Source: Burkholderiaceae bacterium
GTDB taxonomy: Bacteria > Pseudomonadota > Gammaproteobacteria > Burkholderiales > Burkholderiaceae_A
NCBI GenBank assembly: GCA_004214155.1
Contig: SGYQ01000001.1
Span: forward strand, 62,001-126,000
Direction of reading: 5' to 3'
Length of the DNA: 64,000 nucleotides
Position numbers and translations under genes: made by a program. Below, in pieces: positions 51,901-61,550 of this stretch; the first letter of the stretch is position 1; each line of letters begins with the position of its first letter. Under the pieces are notes generated by a model that saw only the letters and a program-made list of their open reading frames with translations, did no database searches and was not told the origin of the DNA.

Positions 51901-52277
51901 GGCTTGCTCAGCCTTATTCTTCGAACTGCCGCCATTGCTGAAATTAATGTCGTAACACCCAAGCCGAGCCAAATGCAGCTCCAGATGAAGTTTTCGGCGG
52001 GGTCTGAGGTTACTCTTACTATGGCCTCAGTTATGAAAAACCATATTATTAAGGTTAGCCATTGAAGGGAACGCAACCGTCCTTGAAATAATCCAGGAAG
52101 AAGAGGAATAAGTGGTAAAACTTTCAACCAAAGTAGTGAGCCATCGCGCAGTGGATAAAGCTTAACCTCCCAAAGAAATCCAAACAAAATCATTAATGTA
52201 ACGCTCAACAGACATAATCTAGCCCAAATACACTTGGAAACATGAAGTTTAAGAGAGTTTGCTTGCGATTTTTGCAA
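51879..52277 (-). CDS. DUF2069 membrane protein
   Basis: 132 residues with four hydrophobic segments: SVTLMILFGFLWEV, LKVLPLIPLLPGLFQGRL, WLTLIIWFFITEAIVRV and IWSCIWLGLGVTTLISAM. The pattern PLIPLLPGLFQGRLRSLQWLTL is typical of DUF2069, a small inner-membrane family of unknown role that is often encoded next to wrbA, as here. The TTG start at 52277 overlaps the wrbA stop by 29 bases; another start is possible. Its 3' end overlaps dusA. Confidence 0.75.
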   Translation of the reverse strand: MQKSQANSLKLHVSKCIWARLCLLSVTLMILFGFLWEVKLYPLRDGSLLWLKVLPLIPLLPGLFQGRLRSLQWLTLIIWFFITEAIVRVTSDPAENFIWSCIWLGLGVTTLISAMAAVRRIRLSKPHKQKIV

Positions 52278-52836
52278 CCCTAGCTCCCATCGCGAATCCT
52301 AAGTTCTTCTCCTCATTAGACAAAACCGATTCTTTGTTTGCTTCAGATACGTGTGATGCGCCGTATGGTGTTCCCCCGGTTTTTGTCTCGGATAAACCCG
52401 GTTCGGAGTAAGGTATTCCAGCCAACAGCATACCATGATGGAACAAGGGTAGCATCATGCTCAGTAGTGTTGTTTCCTGTCCACCATGGAGGCTACCAGT
52501 GCTTGTGAAAACTGCACCTGGTTTTCCTATCAACTCTCCAGAAATCCAGATATCGAGAGTTTGATCAATGAAATATTTGAGCTCTCCTGCCATATTTCCA
52601 AATCGAGTAGGAGATCCCAATATCAGCCCATCACAATCCGTTATGTCTTTCTTGGTTATTACTTGAACTTTTTCATATTTTTCGAGCATTCTTTGCTGTC
52701 GTATCTGTTTAAGTTCATCTACCCTGCGGAGCCTAGCTTTGACCTCATTTACGGAATCAATGCCCTTACAGACTTCCTCTGCTAATTGCAGAGTGCTACC
52801 TTTTTTAGAGTAAATAAGTACAACAATATTGATCAT
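52249..52836 (-). CDS. wrbA: WrbA-like NAD(P)H:quinone oxidoreductase
   Basis: 195 residues with a flavodoxin-like fold. The FMN phosphate loop is VLIYSKKGSTLQLAEEV, then GLILGSPTRFGNMAGELKYFIDQ and a GKPGAVFTSTGSLHGGQETTLLSMMLPLFHHGMLLAGIPYSEPG segment that is strongly WrbA-like. It reduces quinones by two electrons and protects against redox stress. It is followed by the overlapping DUF2069 gene on the same strand. Confidence 0.9.
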   Translation of the reverse strand: MINIVVLIYSKKGSTLQLAEEVCKGIDSVNEVKARLRRVDELKQIRQQRMLEKYEKVQVITKKDITDCDGLILGSPTRFGNMAGELKYFIDQTLDIWISGELIGKPGAVFTSTGSLHGGQETTLLSMMLPLFHHGMLLAGIPYSEPGLSETKTGGTPYGASHVSEANKESVLSNEEKNLGFAMGARVAKIASKLS

Positions 52837-52926
52837 AGTGAATAAAAATACATCTTTGCAATTGGAGTGTTGGGATTGCTAGGTTAGAATAAACGGTAAT
52901 CTACCGAAAAAACAAGAGGATTCGAT

Positions 52927-53412
52927 ATGAAAGTGTCTAATATCCTGGATTTACAAAAAAATGTGTTAGTTACTTTGCCTCCCACTAGTCTTTTGTCTGA
53001 TGCTGTAATTTTAATGGCGGAAAAAGATATTGGTTCGGTAGTTATAGTTGACGAGGAAAATGCTTTAGTTGGAATGTTAACTTTTAGGGAAGTGCTAAGA
53101 GTTTTAGCTAAAAGACAGATTGAAAATCGCTCGGGAGATACCCCTACCATGTCCGAAATTAATGTAAATGAGGTAATGAATTCACAGCCGACAATCACAG
53201 ATAAAGATATGCAAATCGATGCACTTCGAAGGCTAATGAATCAATGCGGAGAAAGATACCTTCCTTGTGTTGAAGGAAATAAAGTTCTGGGAGTGGTTTC
53301 ATTTCATGACGTTGCCAGGGCTATGTTAAGAGCCTCTGATTTTGAGAATAAAATGTTGAAAGCCTATATACAAGATTGGCCGGAAGATGCGCCTTCCGAA
53401 GATAAGAAGTAA
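52927..53412 (+). CDS. CBS-domain pair protein
   Basis: 161 residues consisting of two CBS motifs: SDAVILMAEKDIGSVVIVDEENALVGMLTFREVLRVLA (~20-57) and QIDALRRLMNQCGERYLPCVEGNKVLGVVSFHDVARAML (~97-138). Such stand-alone pairs bind adenine nucleotides and act as sensors or regulators. The target is unknown. It precedes surE by 12 bases, so it is probably in the surE-pcm-nlpD operon. Confidence 0.88.
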   Translation: MKVSNILDLQKNVLVTLPPTSLLSDAVILMAEKDIGSVVIVDEENALVGMLTFREVLRVLAKRQIENRSGDTPTMSEINVNEVMNSQPTITDKDMQIDALRRLMNQCGERYLPCVEGNKVLGVVSFHDVARAMLRASDFENKMLKAYIQDWPEDAPSEDKK

Positions 53413-53424
53413 GTTTGATAGGTA

Positions 53425-54174
53425 ATGAATATCTTAGTCACTAATGATGATGGTTATACCTCTCCTGGTCTGGCGAATCTTGCAGTTAGTATGCGTACTT
53501 TTGGAAATGTAGATGTTATTGCACCAAAAGATGATAAGAGTGGTTCTAGTTGTAGCATTACCCTTGATAGGCCGCTGCGAGTTGGGGAGGCGGAAAGTGG
53601 TTTCGCTTTTGTGAATGGTACGCCCGTCGATTGCGTCAACTTGGGAGTGACAGCGCTTTTAGAGAACAAGCCCTCTCTAATTGTCTCGGGCATAAATAAT
53701 GGTAGAAATATTGGGGAAGACGTGCATTACTCGGGAACGGTTGGAGCTGCCACAGAAGGTTTTCTTCACGGGATCACATCCTTCGCTTTTTCCCTTGACT
53801 CTTTTAGTTTTAATAACTTGCAAACCGCCAATTTTTTTGCGAAAAAAATAGTCGAGGCCTATTTAAATGACCCTTTTCCAGAGCCTACGCTATTAAATGT
53901 CAATATACCAAATGTCAGACTCACAGAGATAAGGGGTATTGTCTCCTGTAGGCCAGGAGGGAGAGCAGCGTCTCAGCCCGCAGTAAAGGCGGTATCGCCA
54001 AAAGGGGAGGAAGTTTACTGGGTTGGAGCTAGTGGTGATTTTTATGATGTTGGAGAGGGGACAGATTTCAAGGCACTTTCAGAAAATATGGTTTCCGTAA
54101 CAAGTTTGTCCACGAGAATGTATGAGAAAGAATCTGTGGAGAAAATAAAATCTTGGGTACAAAAGATAAATTAA
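53425..54174 (+). CDS. surE: 5'-nucleotidase SurE
   Basis: 249 residues. The metal-binding NDDGY motif near residue 7 and SGINNGRNIGEDVHYSGTVGAATEG are diagnostic. It dephosphorylates nucleoside monophosphates and polyphosphate in the cytosol. Its 3' end overlaps the start of pcm by 22 bases, the classic surE-pcm arrangement. Confidence 0.96.
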   Translation: MNILVTNDDGYTSPGLANLAVSMRTFGNVDVIAPKDDKSGSSCSITLDRPLRVGEAESGFAFVNGTPVDCVNLGVTALLENKPSLIVSGINNGRNIGEDVHYSGTVGAATEGFLHGITSFAFSLDSFSFNNLQTANFFAKKIVEAYLNDPFPEPTLLNVNIPNVRLTEIRGIVSCRPGGRAASQPAVKAVSPKGEEVYWVGASGDFYDVGEGTDFKALSENMVSVTSLSTRMYEKESVEKIKSWVQKIN

Positions 54175-54956
54175 GACGTTTATCAGTTGGAAAGGCCGAT
54201 GTTAATTTGATGCCACGATGGGGCGCGCGCGTGCTTTTTGAGCCTGGGACGAAAATAAAAAAAACCTCATCAAATCCAGGTTTGGCTAGCTTAACGCTGA
54301 GAAAAAAATTAATCGATAGGTTAAGAAAACGGGGAATAGTCGATGCCACAGTCCTCAAAGCAATAGGCATAGTCGAACGTCATCGATTTGTTGACTCAGC
54401 ATTAGCAAGTATGGCGTACGAGGACTTAGCATTGCCAATTGGCTTTAAACAAACAATTTCTCAACCTTTTGTTGTAGCCAGAACAATCAGTATAGTGAGA
54501 AAGCTACTTTCCAAAAATAGGTCTGAGGATGAGTTAGCTCACTTAAATATTTTAGAGGTTGGTTGTGGTTGTGGTTATCAGGCGGCAGTGCTGTCGGAGT
54601 GTTTTGGACAAGTTACGAGTGTGGAGCGGATTCACCCGCTTTATGAAAAAGCGTTGAAGAATTGTGCAGAGTACGTTTCAAAACGGAAACTAAAATTACA
54701 TTTTTATGACGGAAAATCTGGCTTTAACGATGGAGCACCATATGACGCAATCTTTTTTTCAGCATCTTTGGAAAAATTTCCTGGCGAATTGATTGAGCAG
54801 GTTAAGGATGGCGGTGTTGTGCTGGCTCCTACTGGTATCAATCTGCAGTATCTTCTTGCCGGGATTAAAGAAGTGTCATTAAGTGAGTCATTTTCAATTA
54901 GTAGTTACGATGTGGTATCTTATGTTCCTCTAAGGGAAGGTTTGGATAGATTGTAG
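54153..54956 (+). CDS. pcm: Protein-L-isoaspartate O-methyltransferase
   Basis: 267 residues from the TTG at 54153; an ATG at 54210 is an alternative start. The first ~50 residues are a basic extension beyond the E. coli protein. The core has AYEDLALPIGFKQTISQPFVVARTI with the active-site ISQP, and the SAM-binding LEVGCGCGYQAAVLSE. It repairs isoaspartyl residues in damaged proteins using S-adenosylmethionine. It is 2 bases before nlpD. Confidence 0.92.
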   Translation: MGTKDKLRRLSVGKADVNLMPRWGARVLFEPGTKIKKTSSNPGLASLTLRKKLIDRLRKRGIVDATVLKAIGIVERHRFVDSALASMAYEDLALPIGFKQTISQPFVVARTISIVRKLLSKNRSEDELAHLNILEVGCGCGYQAAVLSECFGQVTSVERIHPLYEKALKNCAEYVSKRKLKLHFYDGKSGFNDGAPYDAIFFSASLEKFPGELIEQVKDGGVVLAPTGINLQYLLAGIKEVSLSESFSISSYDVVSYVPLREGLDRL

Positions 54957-54958
54957 AT

Positions 54959-55792
54959 ATGAAAAACAAGGTTTTCAGTTTTATTTTGATTTCTATTATT
55001 ACTTTTGTAATCGTTGGATGCACCGTACCACGGCCTGCACCCGTAGAGACGCGAACTGTTGAAATGGAAAGGAAACCAATCGAGGCATATTTTAAAAGAA
55101 ACAAGAATCTGGTTGACGGTGCATTTTATACGGTTCGAAAAGGGGACACGCTTTATGGTATCGCCCTCGCTTTTGGGCAGAATTGGCGTGATATTGCCTC
55201 ATGGAATAGTTTAAGTGATCCCGACAAAATTAAAATAGGTGAAAAACTTCGGGTTGTGCCAAAAGATACTGGAAACGGGGCTGTTTCTATACCATTAAAA
55301 TCAGCTGCCATAGAGAATCCTTCTGAAAAATCTACTTTGAGCGAGTCAGAGTTAGCCGGGAAAGAACGAGCTCTTGATGATGCCTTACCAGATGACAGCA
55401 TAGACCGTGATGAGGGGTTGGTAACTTCGCTGGGGTGGGTTTGGCCGACGAATGGTCAGATTATGGAACAGTTCTCGGATTCGAATAGCAAAGGGATTTC
55501 TATTGCTGGAGCGTCAGGGGAAGCAATCTTCGCAGTAAGCGATGGTAAGGTTGTCTACAGCGGAAATGGTTTACGAGGTTACGGTAACTTGGTAATCATA
55601 AAACATCCCGATGAATTTATCACCGCTTATGCTCATAATAAGAGTATCCTCGTCAAAGAGGGTGAGACCGTTAATAAAGGTCAAAAAATTGCCGAGATGG
55701 GGATGTCTGAAACGGATTCGCCCAAACTTTTGTTTGAGGTAAGGAGGGGAGGTAAGCCTTTAGATCCTCTTCTTTATTTACCAAACCGGTAA
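54959..55792 (+). CDS. nlpD: NlpD-like LysM/LytM lipoprotein, amidase activator
   Basis: 277 residues. The lipoprotein signal (FILISIITFVIVGC, lipobox VVGC-type) is followed by one LysM domain (YTVRKGDTLYGIALAFGQNWRDIASWN, ~58-103) and a C-terminal LytM/M23 domain (~170-275). The M23 metal ligands are mostly lost: the HFEIR motif reads LLFEVR and the first HxxxD motif is GISIAGASGE. This fits NlpD, which activates AmiC rather than cutting peptidoglycan itself. rpoS, which often follows nlpD, is not downstream. Confidence 0.9.
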   Translation: MKNKVFSFILISIITFVIVGCTVPRPAPVETRTVEMERKPIEAYFKRNKNLVDGAFYTVRKGDTLYGIALAFGQNWRDIASWNSLSDPDKIKIGEKLRVVPKDTGNGAVSIPLKSAAIENPSEKSTLSESELAGKERALDDALPDDSIDRDEGLVTSLGWVWPTNGQIMEQFSDSNSKGISIAGASGEAIFAVSDGKVVYSGNGLRGYGNLVIIKHPDEFITAYAHNKSILVKEGETVNKGQKIAEMGMSETDSPKLLFEVRRGGKPLDPLLYLPNR

Positions 55793-55848
55793 ATGTATTA
55801 CCAATCGAAATAATAGAAGCAAGAGATTTTCTTTACTTAACTTTTTTT

Positions 55849-55881
55849 AAAAAAAGGCTGTCATCTCTGTCAGCCTTTTTT
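55849..55881. terminator. Bidirectional terminator between nlpD and the yccA-like gene
   Basis: The stem GGCTG / CAGCC (55856-55860 and 55871-55875) extends through AAAAA / TTTTT on either side. The T tract on the plus strand (55876-55881) and the A tract on the left make it usable in both directions. It lies between the convergent nlpD and yccA-like genes. Confidence 0.75.
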
Positions 55882-55936
55882 CGTAGAAACGCGTGGCATT
55901 TGTGGCCAAAAACTAAGTGTAACCGCAAATTATGAC

Positions 55937-56635
55937 TTATTCTCTGTCTCCACCGAAGAAAGCCATCAGTAGAAATAAAAGATTGCTGAAAATATTGTAA
56001 ACACTCAAGTAAACAGCGAGCGTGGCGCTAACGTAATTAGTTTCACCGCCGTTAACAATTCGTTGTAGATCATATAGCAAGAACAACGAAAAAACGATAG
56101 TCGCAAGGAGCGATATAGTGAGCATTAACGCAGGCATTTGTAGCCAAATATTTGCAATTGAAGCAACTATAAGTAATATCATCCCAATGAAAAGAAACTT
56201 ACCCATCGGGGCCAAATCCCTTTTTATGGTTGTGGATAGTACTGACATACCAAAAAAAATGCTTCCTGTTCCCACTGCTGCAAGTCCGATTAACTGAGCC
56301 CCATTTTGCATTCCTAGGGCGAATCCCAGCAATCTGGATAACATTAGCCCCATGAAAAAGGTAAAACCTAATAAAAGATAGACCCCGATCTGACTGTTTT
56401 TAAATTTTTCGATCGCATAAAAAAATCCAAAAGCAATTCCTAAAAAAAGCAGCATGCTAATTAAAGGACTACCTGCGAACAGAGAGAAACCGCTCTTAAT
56501 TCCAAGCCACGCTCCAGCAACGGTCGGTATCATGGAAGCAGATAACAGCATATAGGTATTTTTTAAAACTTTGTTTTTAACTGCGACTGTTTGCGCATTT
56601 CCGGTCGTTCTTAGTTGACTCATGTCAGGTATCAT
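55937..56635 (-). CDS. yccA: Bax inhibitor-1/YccA-family membrane protein
   Basis: 232 residues with seven hydrophobic segments, the BI-1/TMBIM fold. NTYMLLSASMIPTVAGAWLGI, GLAAVGTGSIFFGMSVLSTTIKRDLAPMGKFLFIGMILLIVASI and the C-terminal SVYNIFSNLLFLLMAFFGGDRE match YccA. YccA binds the FtsH protease and modulates it. The ATG follows GGAGGG. It stands where rpoS would follow nlpD in relatives, on the opposite strand. Confidence 0.9.
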   Translation of the reverse strand: MIPDMSQLRTTGNAQTVAVKNKVLKNTYMLLSASMIPTVAGAWLGIKSGFSLFAGSPLISMLLFLGIAFGFFYAIEKFKNSQIGVYLLLGFTFFMGLMLSRLLGFALGMQNGAQLIGLAAVGTGSIFFGMSVLSTTIKRDLAPMGKFLFIGMILLIVASIANIWLQMPALMLTISLLATIVFSLFLLYDLQRIVNGGETNYVSATLAVYLSVYNIFSNLLFLLMAFFGGDRE

Positions 56636-56803
56636 GTAACCCTCCTTTCAAAGATTGTTAATAATAGACCCCCCTAGTTTTCAAAGGTTTCCTAATAATC
56701 GTATGTTTACATTATAATTTGGAGTCTGTAAAGGCTTTACAGAACTTAAGGGGTTAATGTTGGGAATTTGTTGGGGAATTTTTATTAAGGAATGGAAATT
56801 TTT

Positions 56804-57223
56804 ATGAGTGTCGAAAAAACGTTGTCCATTATTAAGCCGGATGCGGTTGAGAAAAATGTTATTGGGGAAATTTATACAAGGTTTGAAAAAAAAGGGCTGA
56901 AAATAGTTGCTGCGAAAATGATGTCTTTAACTACAGAAGAAGCAGAATCCTTTTATAGAGAGCATAAAGAAAGGCCTTTTTTCAATGACCTTGTTAAGTT
57001 TATGACTTCAGGTCCCTTAATGGTGCAAGTCTTAGAAGGGGAAAACGCGGTTTTGGAAAATCGAAATTTAATGGGTGCAACCGATCCACAGGAGGCTGGA
57101 ATAGGTACTATTCGAGCGGATTTTGCTGCTAGTATCGATGCGAATGCAGTGCACGGCTCTGATTCAATTGAAACAGCAAGGCGCGAAATCAACTTTTTTT
57201 TCCCTGGTTTCGGTAACACTTAA
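56804..57223 (+). CDS. ndk: Nucleoside diphosphate kinase
   Basis: 139 residues from the ATG at 56804; an upstream ATG at 56792 directly abuts the AAGGA and is less likely. The start [18 protein letters not shown], the [27 protein letters not shown] segment and NAVHGSDS with the phospho-accepting His are canonical. It equilibrates NTP pools through a phosphohistidine. It heads the ndk-rlmN-ispG-hisS cluster. Confidence 0.96.
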   Translation: MSVEKTLSIIKPDAVEKNVIGEIYTRFEKKGLKIVAAKMMSLTTEEAESFYREHKERPFFNDLVKFMTSGPLMVQVLEGENAVLENRNLMGATDPQEAGIGTIRADFAASIDANAVHGSDSIETARREINFFFPGFGNT

Positions 57224-57246
57224 GGATTTAGGGAGGGTATCCAATA

Positions 57247-58326
57247 ATGAATTTGTTGGACCTTACGAGATCAGAGCTTGAACAACTGTGTGTAGAAAAT
57301 GGTCAACCCAAGTTTAGGGCCCTTCAACTAACAAAATGGGTTCACAACAAGGGAGTAAAAGATTTTGTCAAAATGACAGATATTCAGGGTTCATTTCGTG
57401 ATTACCTTAGCCGTAAGTTAAGTGTTCATATACCGGAAATAATTCAGTCGACGAAATCGGCTGATGGTGCACAAAAGTGGCTGTTTAAATTAAAAAGTGG
57501 AGAGGTTGTCGAGTCGGTTATAATTCCAGAAGGTGGGAGAATTACGGCTTGCGTTTCGTCTCAAGTCGGATGTGCGGTTGATTGTTCTTTTTGTGCTACG
57601 GGTCACCAGGGGTTTTCTAGAAATTTAAGTTTGGGGGAAATGTTAGGTCAAGTCTGGGCCATAAATTACTTGTCAAATGTTGGTAGAGTTACAAACGTTG
57701 TGCTTATGGGGATGGGAGAGCCGCTGTTAAATTATTCAAATGTAAAGGAATTTTTGAAATATCTCCTTTTGGATGAAGCTTACGGGTTATCTCGCCGGAA
57801 AGTTACAGTTTCAACCTCTGGAATAGTCCCGTTTATTGATAGGTTAGGAGTTGATTGTCCAGTTTCTCTAGCTATCTCTCTTCATGCGGCCAACAACGAA
57901 TTGCGAAACAAGTTGGTCCCAATTAACAGGAAATATCCTCTAGAACAGCTTATGAAAGCATGCAGAAATTATCAGGATTGCGCCCCAAGAAAATTTATAA
58001 CCTTTGAGGTAGTCCTTCTTGATGGAGTCAACGACTCATTGAACGACGCTTTGGCAATATCCCGCTTAATAAATGATTATGGCGTTAATGCGAAATTCAA
58101 CCTAATTCCGTACAATGCTTTTAGCGGAGGGCTTTATAAAAAACCTTCCTATGAAAAAATAAAAGGTTTTCAAATGAAACTTCAAGAGTCGGGTTGCGTT
58201 ACTACGGTTCGGAAAACACGCGGAGATGACGTCGAGGGAGCGTGTGGCCAGTTATCCGGAAAAGTTAATAATAGGATTTTAAGAGTTGGATCTCGAGAAA
58301 AACAGAGATTGGGGGGGTTGTTTTGA
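57247..58326 (+). CDS. rlmN: Dual-specificity rRNA/tRNA adenine C2-methyltransferase RlmN
   Basis: 359 residues of radical-SAM enzyme. The cluster motif is [27 protein letters not shown] and [15 protein letters not shown] are conserved, and the second catalytic Cys lies in [11 protein letters not shown] near the C-terminus. It methylates A2503 of 23S rRNA and A37 of some tRNAs. The stop overlaps the TTG start of ispG. Confidence 0.96.
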   Translation: MNLLDLTRSELEQLCVENGQPKFRALQLTKWVHNKGVKDFVKMTDIQGSFRDYLSRKLSVHIPEIIQSTKSADGAQKWLFKLKSGEVVESVIIPEGGRITACVSSQVGCAVDCSFCATGHQGFSRNLSLGEMLGQVWAINYLSNVGRVTNVVLMGMGEPLLNYSNVKEFLKYLLLDEAYGLSRRKVTVSTSGIVPFIDRLGVDCPVSLAISLHAANNELRNKLVPINRKYPLEQLMKACRNYQDCAPRKFITFEVVLLDGVNDSLNDALAISRLINDYGVNAKFNLIPYNAFSGGLYKKPSYEKIKGFQMKLQESGCVTTVRKTRGDDVEGACGQLSGKVNNRILRVGSREKQRLGGLF

Positions 58327-59576
58327 ATTCTTTGACTAATCGGAAAAGAAGCGAGGTTCAGATTGCATGGCAAGACAATAAGGTAAATTTAGGAGGAGAA
58401 AGCCCTGTAGTCGTACAAAGTATGACTAATACTGATACGGCTGACGTTATAAAAACATCTATTCAAATTAAAGATTTGTCTGATGCAGGGTCAGAATTAG
58501 TTAGAATTACTGTCAATAGTAAGGAGGCAGCTAGAGCCGTGCCTGATATAAGGAATCAGCTTGATAAAATGAATTGTAAGACGCCTTTGATTGGGGACTT
58601 TCATTTTAATGGCCATAAACTCTTGAGAGATTTTCCAGCGTGTGCAGAATCTTTATCGAAATTTAGAATTAATCCTGGGAATGTTGGTAGGGGAGAAAAA
58701 AAAGACACTCATTTTGCGGAAATGATTGAAATAGCGATGCGTCTTGGAAAACCTATTCGGATTGGGGTGAACTGGGGTAGTTTGGATCAAGAGTTATTAG
58801 CAAAACGTATGGATGATAATGCTTCACTTCAAAATCCAAAAACCTCAGACGCTGTCATGAAAGATACGCTTGTTGAATCAGCTTTGGGAAGCGCGAAAAG
58901 GGCTATGGAACTGGGGATGGGGAAGGATAAAATAGTAGTTTCTGCAAAAGTTTCGAAGCTACAAGATTTGTTGGCGGTTTATAAAGACCTTTATGCAATG
59001 TCGGATTTTCCTTTGCACCTTGGTTTAACCGAAGCAGGACTTGGTATTAAAGGAGTAGTTTCATCTGCAGCTGCAATATCGATTTTGTTGAACAGTGGCA
59101 TTGGCGATACAATTCGAGTTTCTTTGACTCCCCAACCAGGAGGAGATAGGCGAGAGGAAGTGTACGTTGCTCAACAGATTTTACAGTCGCTCGGAGTTAG
59201 AGCTTTTTCACCAGAGGTTATTGCTTGCCCGGGTTGCGGAAGAACTACTTCGACTTTTTTTCAAGAATTGGCGCAGAACATACAATCTCATGTTCGAGAT
59301 TGTATGAGCGATTGGGCGGTTAAGTATCCAGGTTGTGAAAATTTAAATATTGCGGTGATGGGCTGCGTAGTTAACGGGCCCGGAGAGAGCGAGCAAGCTG
59401 ATATAGGAATAAGTTTGCCCGGAAATGGAGAAAAGCCGGTTGCACCCGTATTTATTGATGGTAAACGAGGACCAACCCTCAAGGGTGAAAATATCATAAA
59501 TGACTTTAAAGAGATCATTAGCCAATATGTGAAACAACGCTATGGGAATTCTAGTCCCAACGCAAGAAAGGGATAA
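58323..59576 (+). CDS. ispG: 4-hydroxy-3-methylbut-2-enyl diphosphate synthase IspG
   Basis: 417 residues. The TIM barrel begins [14 protein letters not shown]. The [4Fe-4S] ligands lie in [15 protein letters not shown] and the later [11 protein letters not shown]. It makes HMBPP in the MEP isoprenoid pathway. The TTG start overlaps the rlmN stop; no better start is near. In many relatives pilF and rodZ separate rlmN and ispG; here they are directly adjacent. Confidence 0.95.
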   Translation: MNSLTNRKRSEVQIAWQDNKVNLGGESPVVVQSMTNTDTADVIKTSIQIKDLSDAGSELVRITVNSKEAARAVPDIRNQLDKMNCKTPLIGDFHFNGHKLLRDFPACAESLSKFRINPGNVGRGEKKDTHFAEMIEIAMRLGKPIRIGVNWGSLDQELLAKRMDDNASLQNPKTSDAVMKDTLVESALGSAKRAMELGMGKDKIVVSAKVSKLQDLLAVYKDLYAMSDFPLHLGLTEAGLGIKGVVSSAAAISILLNSGIGDTIRVSLTPQPGGDRREEVYVAQQILQSLGVRAFSPEVIACPGCGRTTSTFFQELAQNIQSHVRDCMSDWAVKYPGCENLNIAVMGCVVNGPGESEQADIGISLPGNGEKPVAPVFIDGKRGPTLKGENIINDFKEIISQYVKQRYGNSSPNARKG

Positions 59577-59582
59577 TTGTAG

Positions 59583-60887
59583 TTGGAAAAAATTTCGGCC
59601 ATCAGGGGGATGAATGATTTATTGCCTGACAAGTCGCGGGTTTGGAGAAATTTGGAAAAAAAAATCGCGACTGTTTTTACTAACTATGGTTTTGATGAGA
59701 TTCGAACTCCAATTTTGGAAAGAACAGAGTTGTTCTTGAGAGGTCTGGGGGAAGTTACTGATATTGTAGAGAAGGAGATGTATTCCTTCGAAGATCGGTT
59801 AAATGGTAAAACTTACAGTCTAAGACCGGAAAATACAGCAGCTGTGGTTAGAGCGTCAGTGCAACACAGTTTAACTTACAATGAGCCTAAAAAACTTTGG
59901 TACTACGGTCCTATGTTCCGCCATGAGAGACCCCAGGCTGGGAGGTATAGGCAGTTTTTCCAATTTGGAGTCGAGATGTTGGGATATGATAGTTTTGAAA
60001 GTGAGTTAGAGTTGATATTGATGTGTAACGCTGTATGGCGGTCCATTGGTTTAGATGGTAATCTACGTCCAAGGCTTAAGTTAAATTCTATAGGTACTTC
60101 CGAAGAACGGTCTTCCTATGTTAAGGCATTAGGAGAGTTTTTCCAAAAGCACGTTGGAGTTTTAGATAACGAGAATTTAAAAAGATTGACAAGAAACCCT
60201 CTCCGAATTTTGGACTCAAAAAATGATAATTTAGTAAAACTAAAGGATGAGGCGCCAAAAATTACAACTTTTTTGGGAAATGCATCTAAAACCCATTTTG
60301 AAAATTTGTTGTCATTATTGGACGGTCATCAGATCAATTATGAGGTAGACCTTAAACTTGTGAGAGGACTTGATTATTACAACTCAACGGTTTTCGAATG
60401 GAAGGTTAGTGGTTTCGGAGCTCAAGACACTATTTGTGGGGGTGGTCGATACGATGCTCTTGTTCCAATATTGGGGGGGGCTCCCACGGGGGCTTGCGGT
60501 TTTGCAATTGGTATGGAAAGACTGGTGGAAATATTCGAGGCCAATTCTCATGAGCGAAAAGAAACATTTGTCGATTTATATTTTGCTCATACAGGTAGGG
60601 ATGCAAAGGTGATAGCCATAAAGCTTGCAGAACAAGTCAGAAAAGTAGGGATTTCGGTAAAAGTAGATTTAACCGATGCGAGTTTGAAGACACAAGTGAA
60701 GAGAGCTTTTAGAAACAGTGCTGAATTTTTAGCAATTTTTGGGGAAGAAGAACTGAAGACAGGAAGTGTAAGTGTGAGATGGTTGAGTAGAGAAGAAGGT
60801 GAAGCCCACCAGAGAAAGGTTCCCTATGGCGAGATGGTAGAGTTTTTACGTAAAATTAAAAATAAAAGTGGGAATAAATCGCAATGA
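59583..60887 (+). CDS. hisS: Histidyl-tRNA synthetase
   Basis: 434 residues of class II synthetase. Motif 1 lies at the start, motif 2 is MFRHERPQAGRYRQFFQFGVE, the His-binding loops are LVRGLDYYNSTVFEW and CGGGRYDAL, and motif 3 has ACGFAIGMERL. The C-terminal anticodon-binding domain follows. TTG start. It overlaps yfgM by 4 bases. Confidence 0.97.
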   Translation: MEKISAIRGMNDLLPDKSRVWRNLEKKIATVFTNYGFDEIRTPILERTELFLRGLGEVTDIVEKEMYSFEDRLNGKTYSLRPENTAAVVRASVQHSLTYNEPKKLWYYGPMFRHERPQAGRYRQFFQFGVEMLGYDSFESELELILMCNAVWRSIGLDGNLRPRLKLNSIGTSEERSSYVKALGEFFQKHVGVLDNENLKRLTRNPLRILDSKNDNLVKLKDEAPKITTFLGNASKTHFENLLSLLDGHQINYEVDLKLVRGLDYYNSTVFEWKVSGFGAQDTICGGGRYDALVPILGGAPTGACGFAIGMERLVEIFEANSHERKETFVDLYFAHTGRDAKVIAIKLAEQVRKVGISVKVDLTDASLKTQVKRAFRNSAEFLAIFGEEELKTGSVSVRWLSREEGEAHQRKVPYGEMVEFLRKIKNKSGNKSQ

Positions 60888-61546
60888 GAGAAGATTTAGA
60901 ACAACAAGAACAGATGCAAAATTTGAAGGCATTTTGGAAAGCGAACGGGAAATGGATAACCTCTAGCCTAATTCTTTTGTTTTTGATCGCGAGCTCTATA
61001 AACGGATGGAAGTTATGGAATAACTACAATAAAGAGAAGGCCTCTAAAATTCTAACCAATTTGGAGAAAAACATAGAGGCGCAGAATAAAGATATCGCCC
61101 TTCGTTTATATCAAGAAATATCTAAAGATTATCCTAATACTCTTCAGGCTGGTCTTGCTGGTCTTTTAATCGCAAAATCATTGATCTCTGATGGTCAGCG
61201 AGACAAAGCTGCGTCAATTCTGAATGAACTCATTAAAAACTCACAAGTAAAATGGTTGGCAATTATTCGGTTGAGCAACGTTTTGCTTGACTTAAATCGT
61301 CCGGGAGAAGTAATTGAAATTATTCCCGAAATTATTCCTGATCATTGGGTTGGAATTGTTGTCGATAGGAGGGGTGACGCGTTTGCGACACTGGGAGATT
61401 TTGAGTCTGCCAAAAAAGACTGGTTAAGAGCACTGAGCTTTTATAATGCAAATCCGAGTAATCAGGATGTAACCAGATTTATCAGTAGGAAATTGGCCAC
61501 AATAGATGCTTCCATCAGGGAACTTAAAAAACCTAACGAAGAATAA
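60884..61546 (+). CDS. yfgM: YfgM/AncA-like TPR membrane protein
   Basis: 220 residues. Acidic N-terminus (EDLEQQEQMQNLKAFWKANGKW), one membrane helix (~25-42, ITSSLILLFLIASSINGWKLW) and a periplasmic TPR-like tail (~55-210, KDIALRLYQEISKDYPNT and ASILNELIKNSQ). It associates with the SecYEG/PpiD site and periplasmic folding. The position between hisS and bamB is the classic one. Confidence 0.9.
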   Translation: MREDLEQQEQMQNLKAFWKANGKWITSSLILLFLIASSINGWKLWNNYNKEKASKILTNLEKNIEAQNKDIALRLYQEISKDYPNTLQAGLAGLLIAKSLISDGQRDKAASILNELIKNSQVKWLAIIRLSNVLLDLNRPGEVIEIIPEIIPDHWVGIVVDRRGDAFATLGDFESAKKDWLRALSFYNANPSNQDVTRFISRKLATIDASIRELKKPNEE

Positions 61547-61550
61547 ATAA

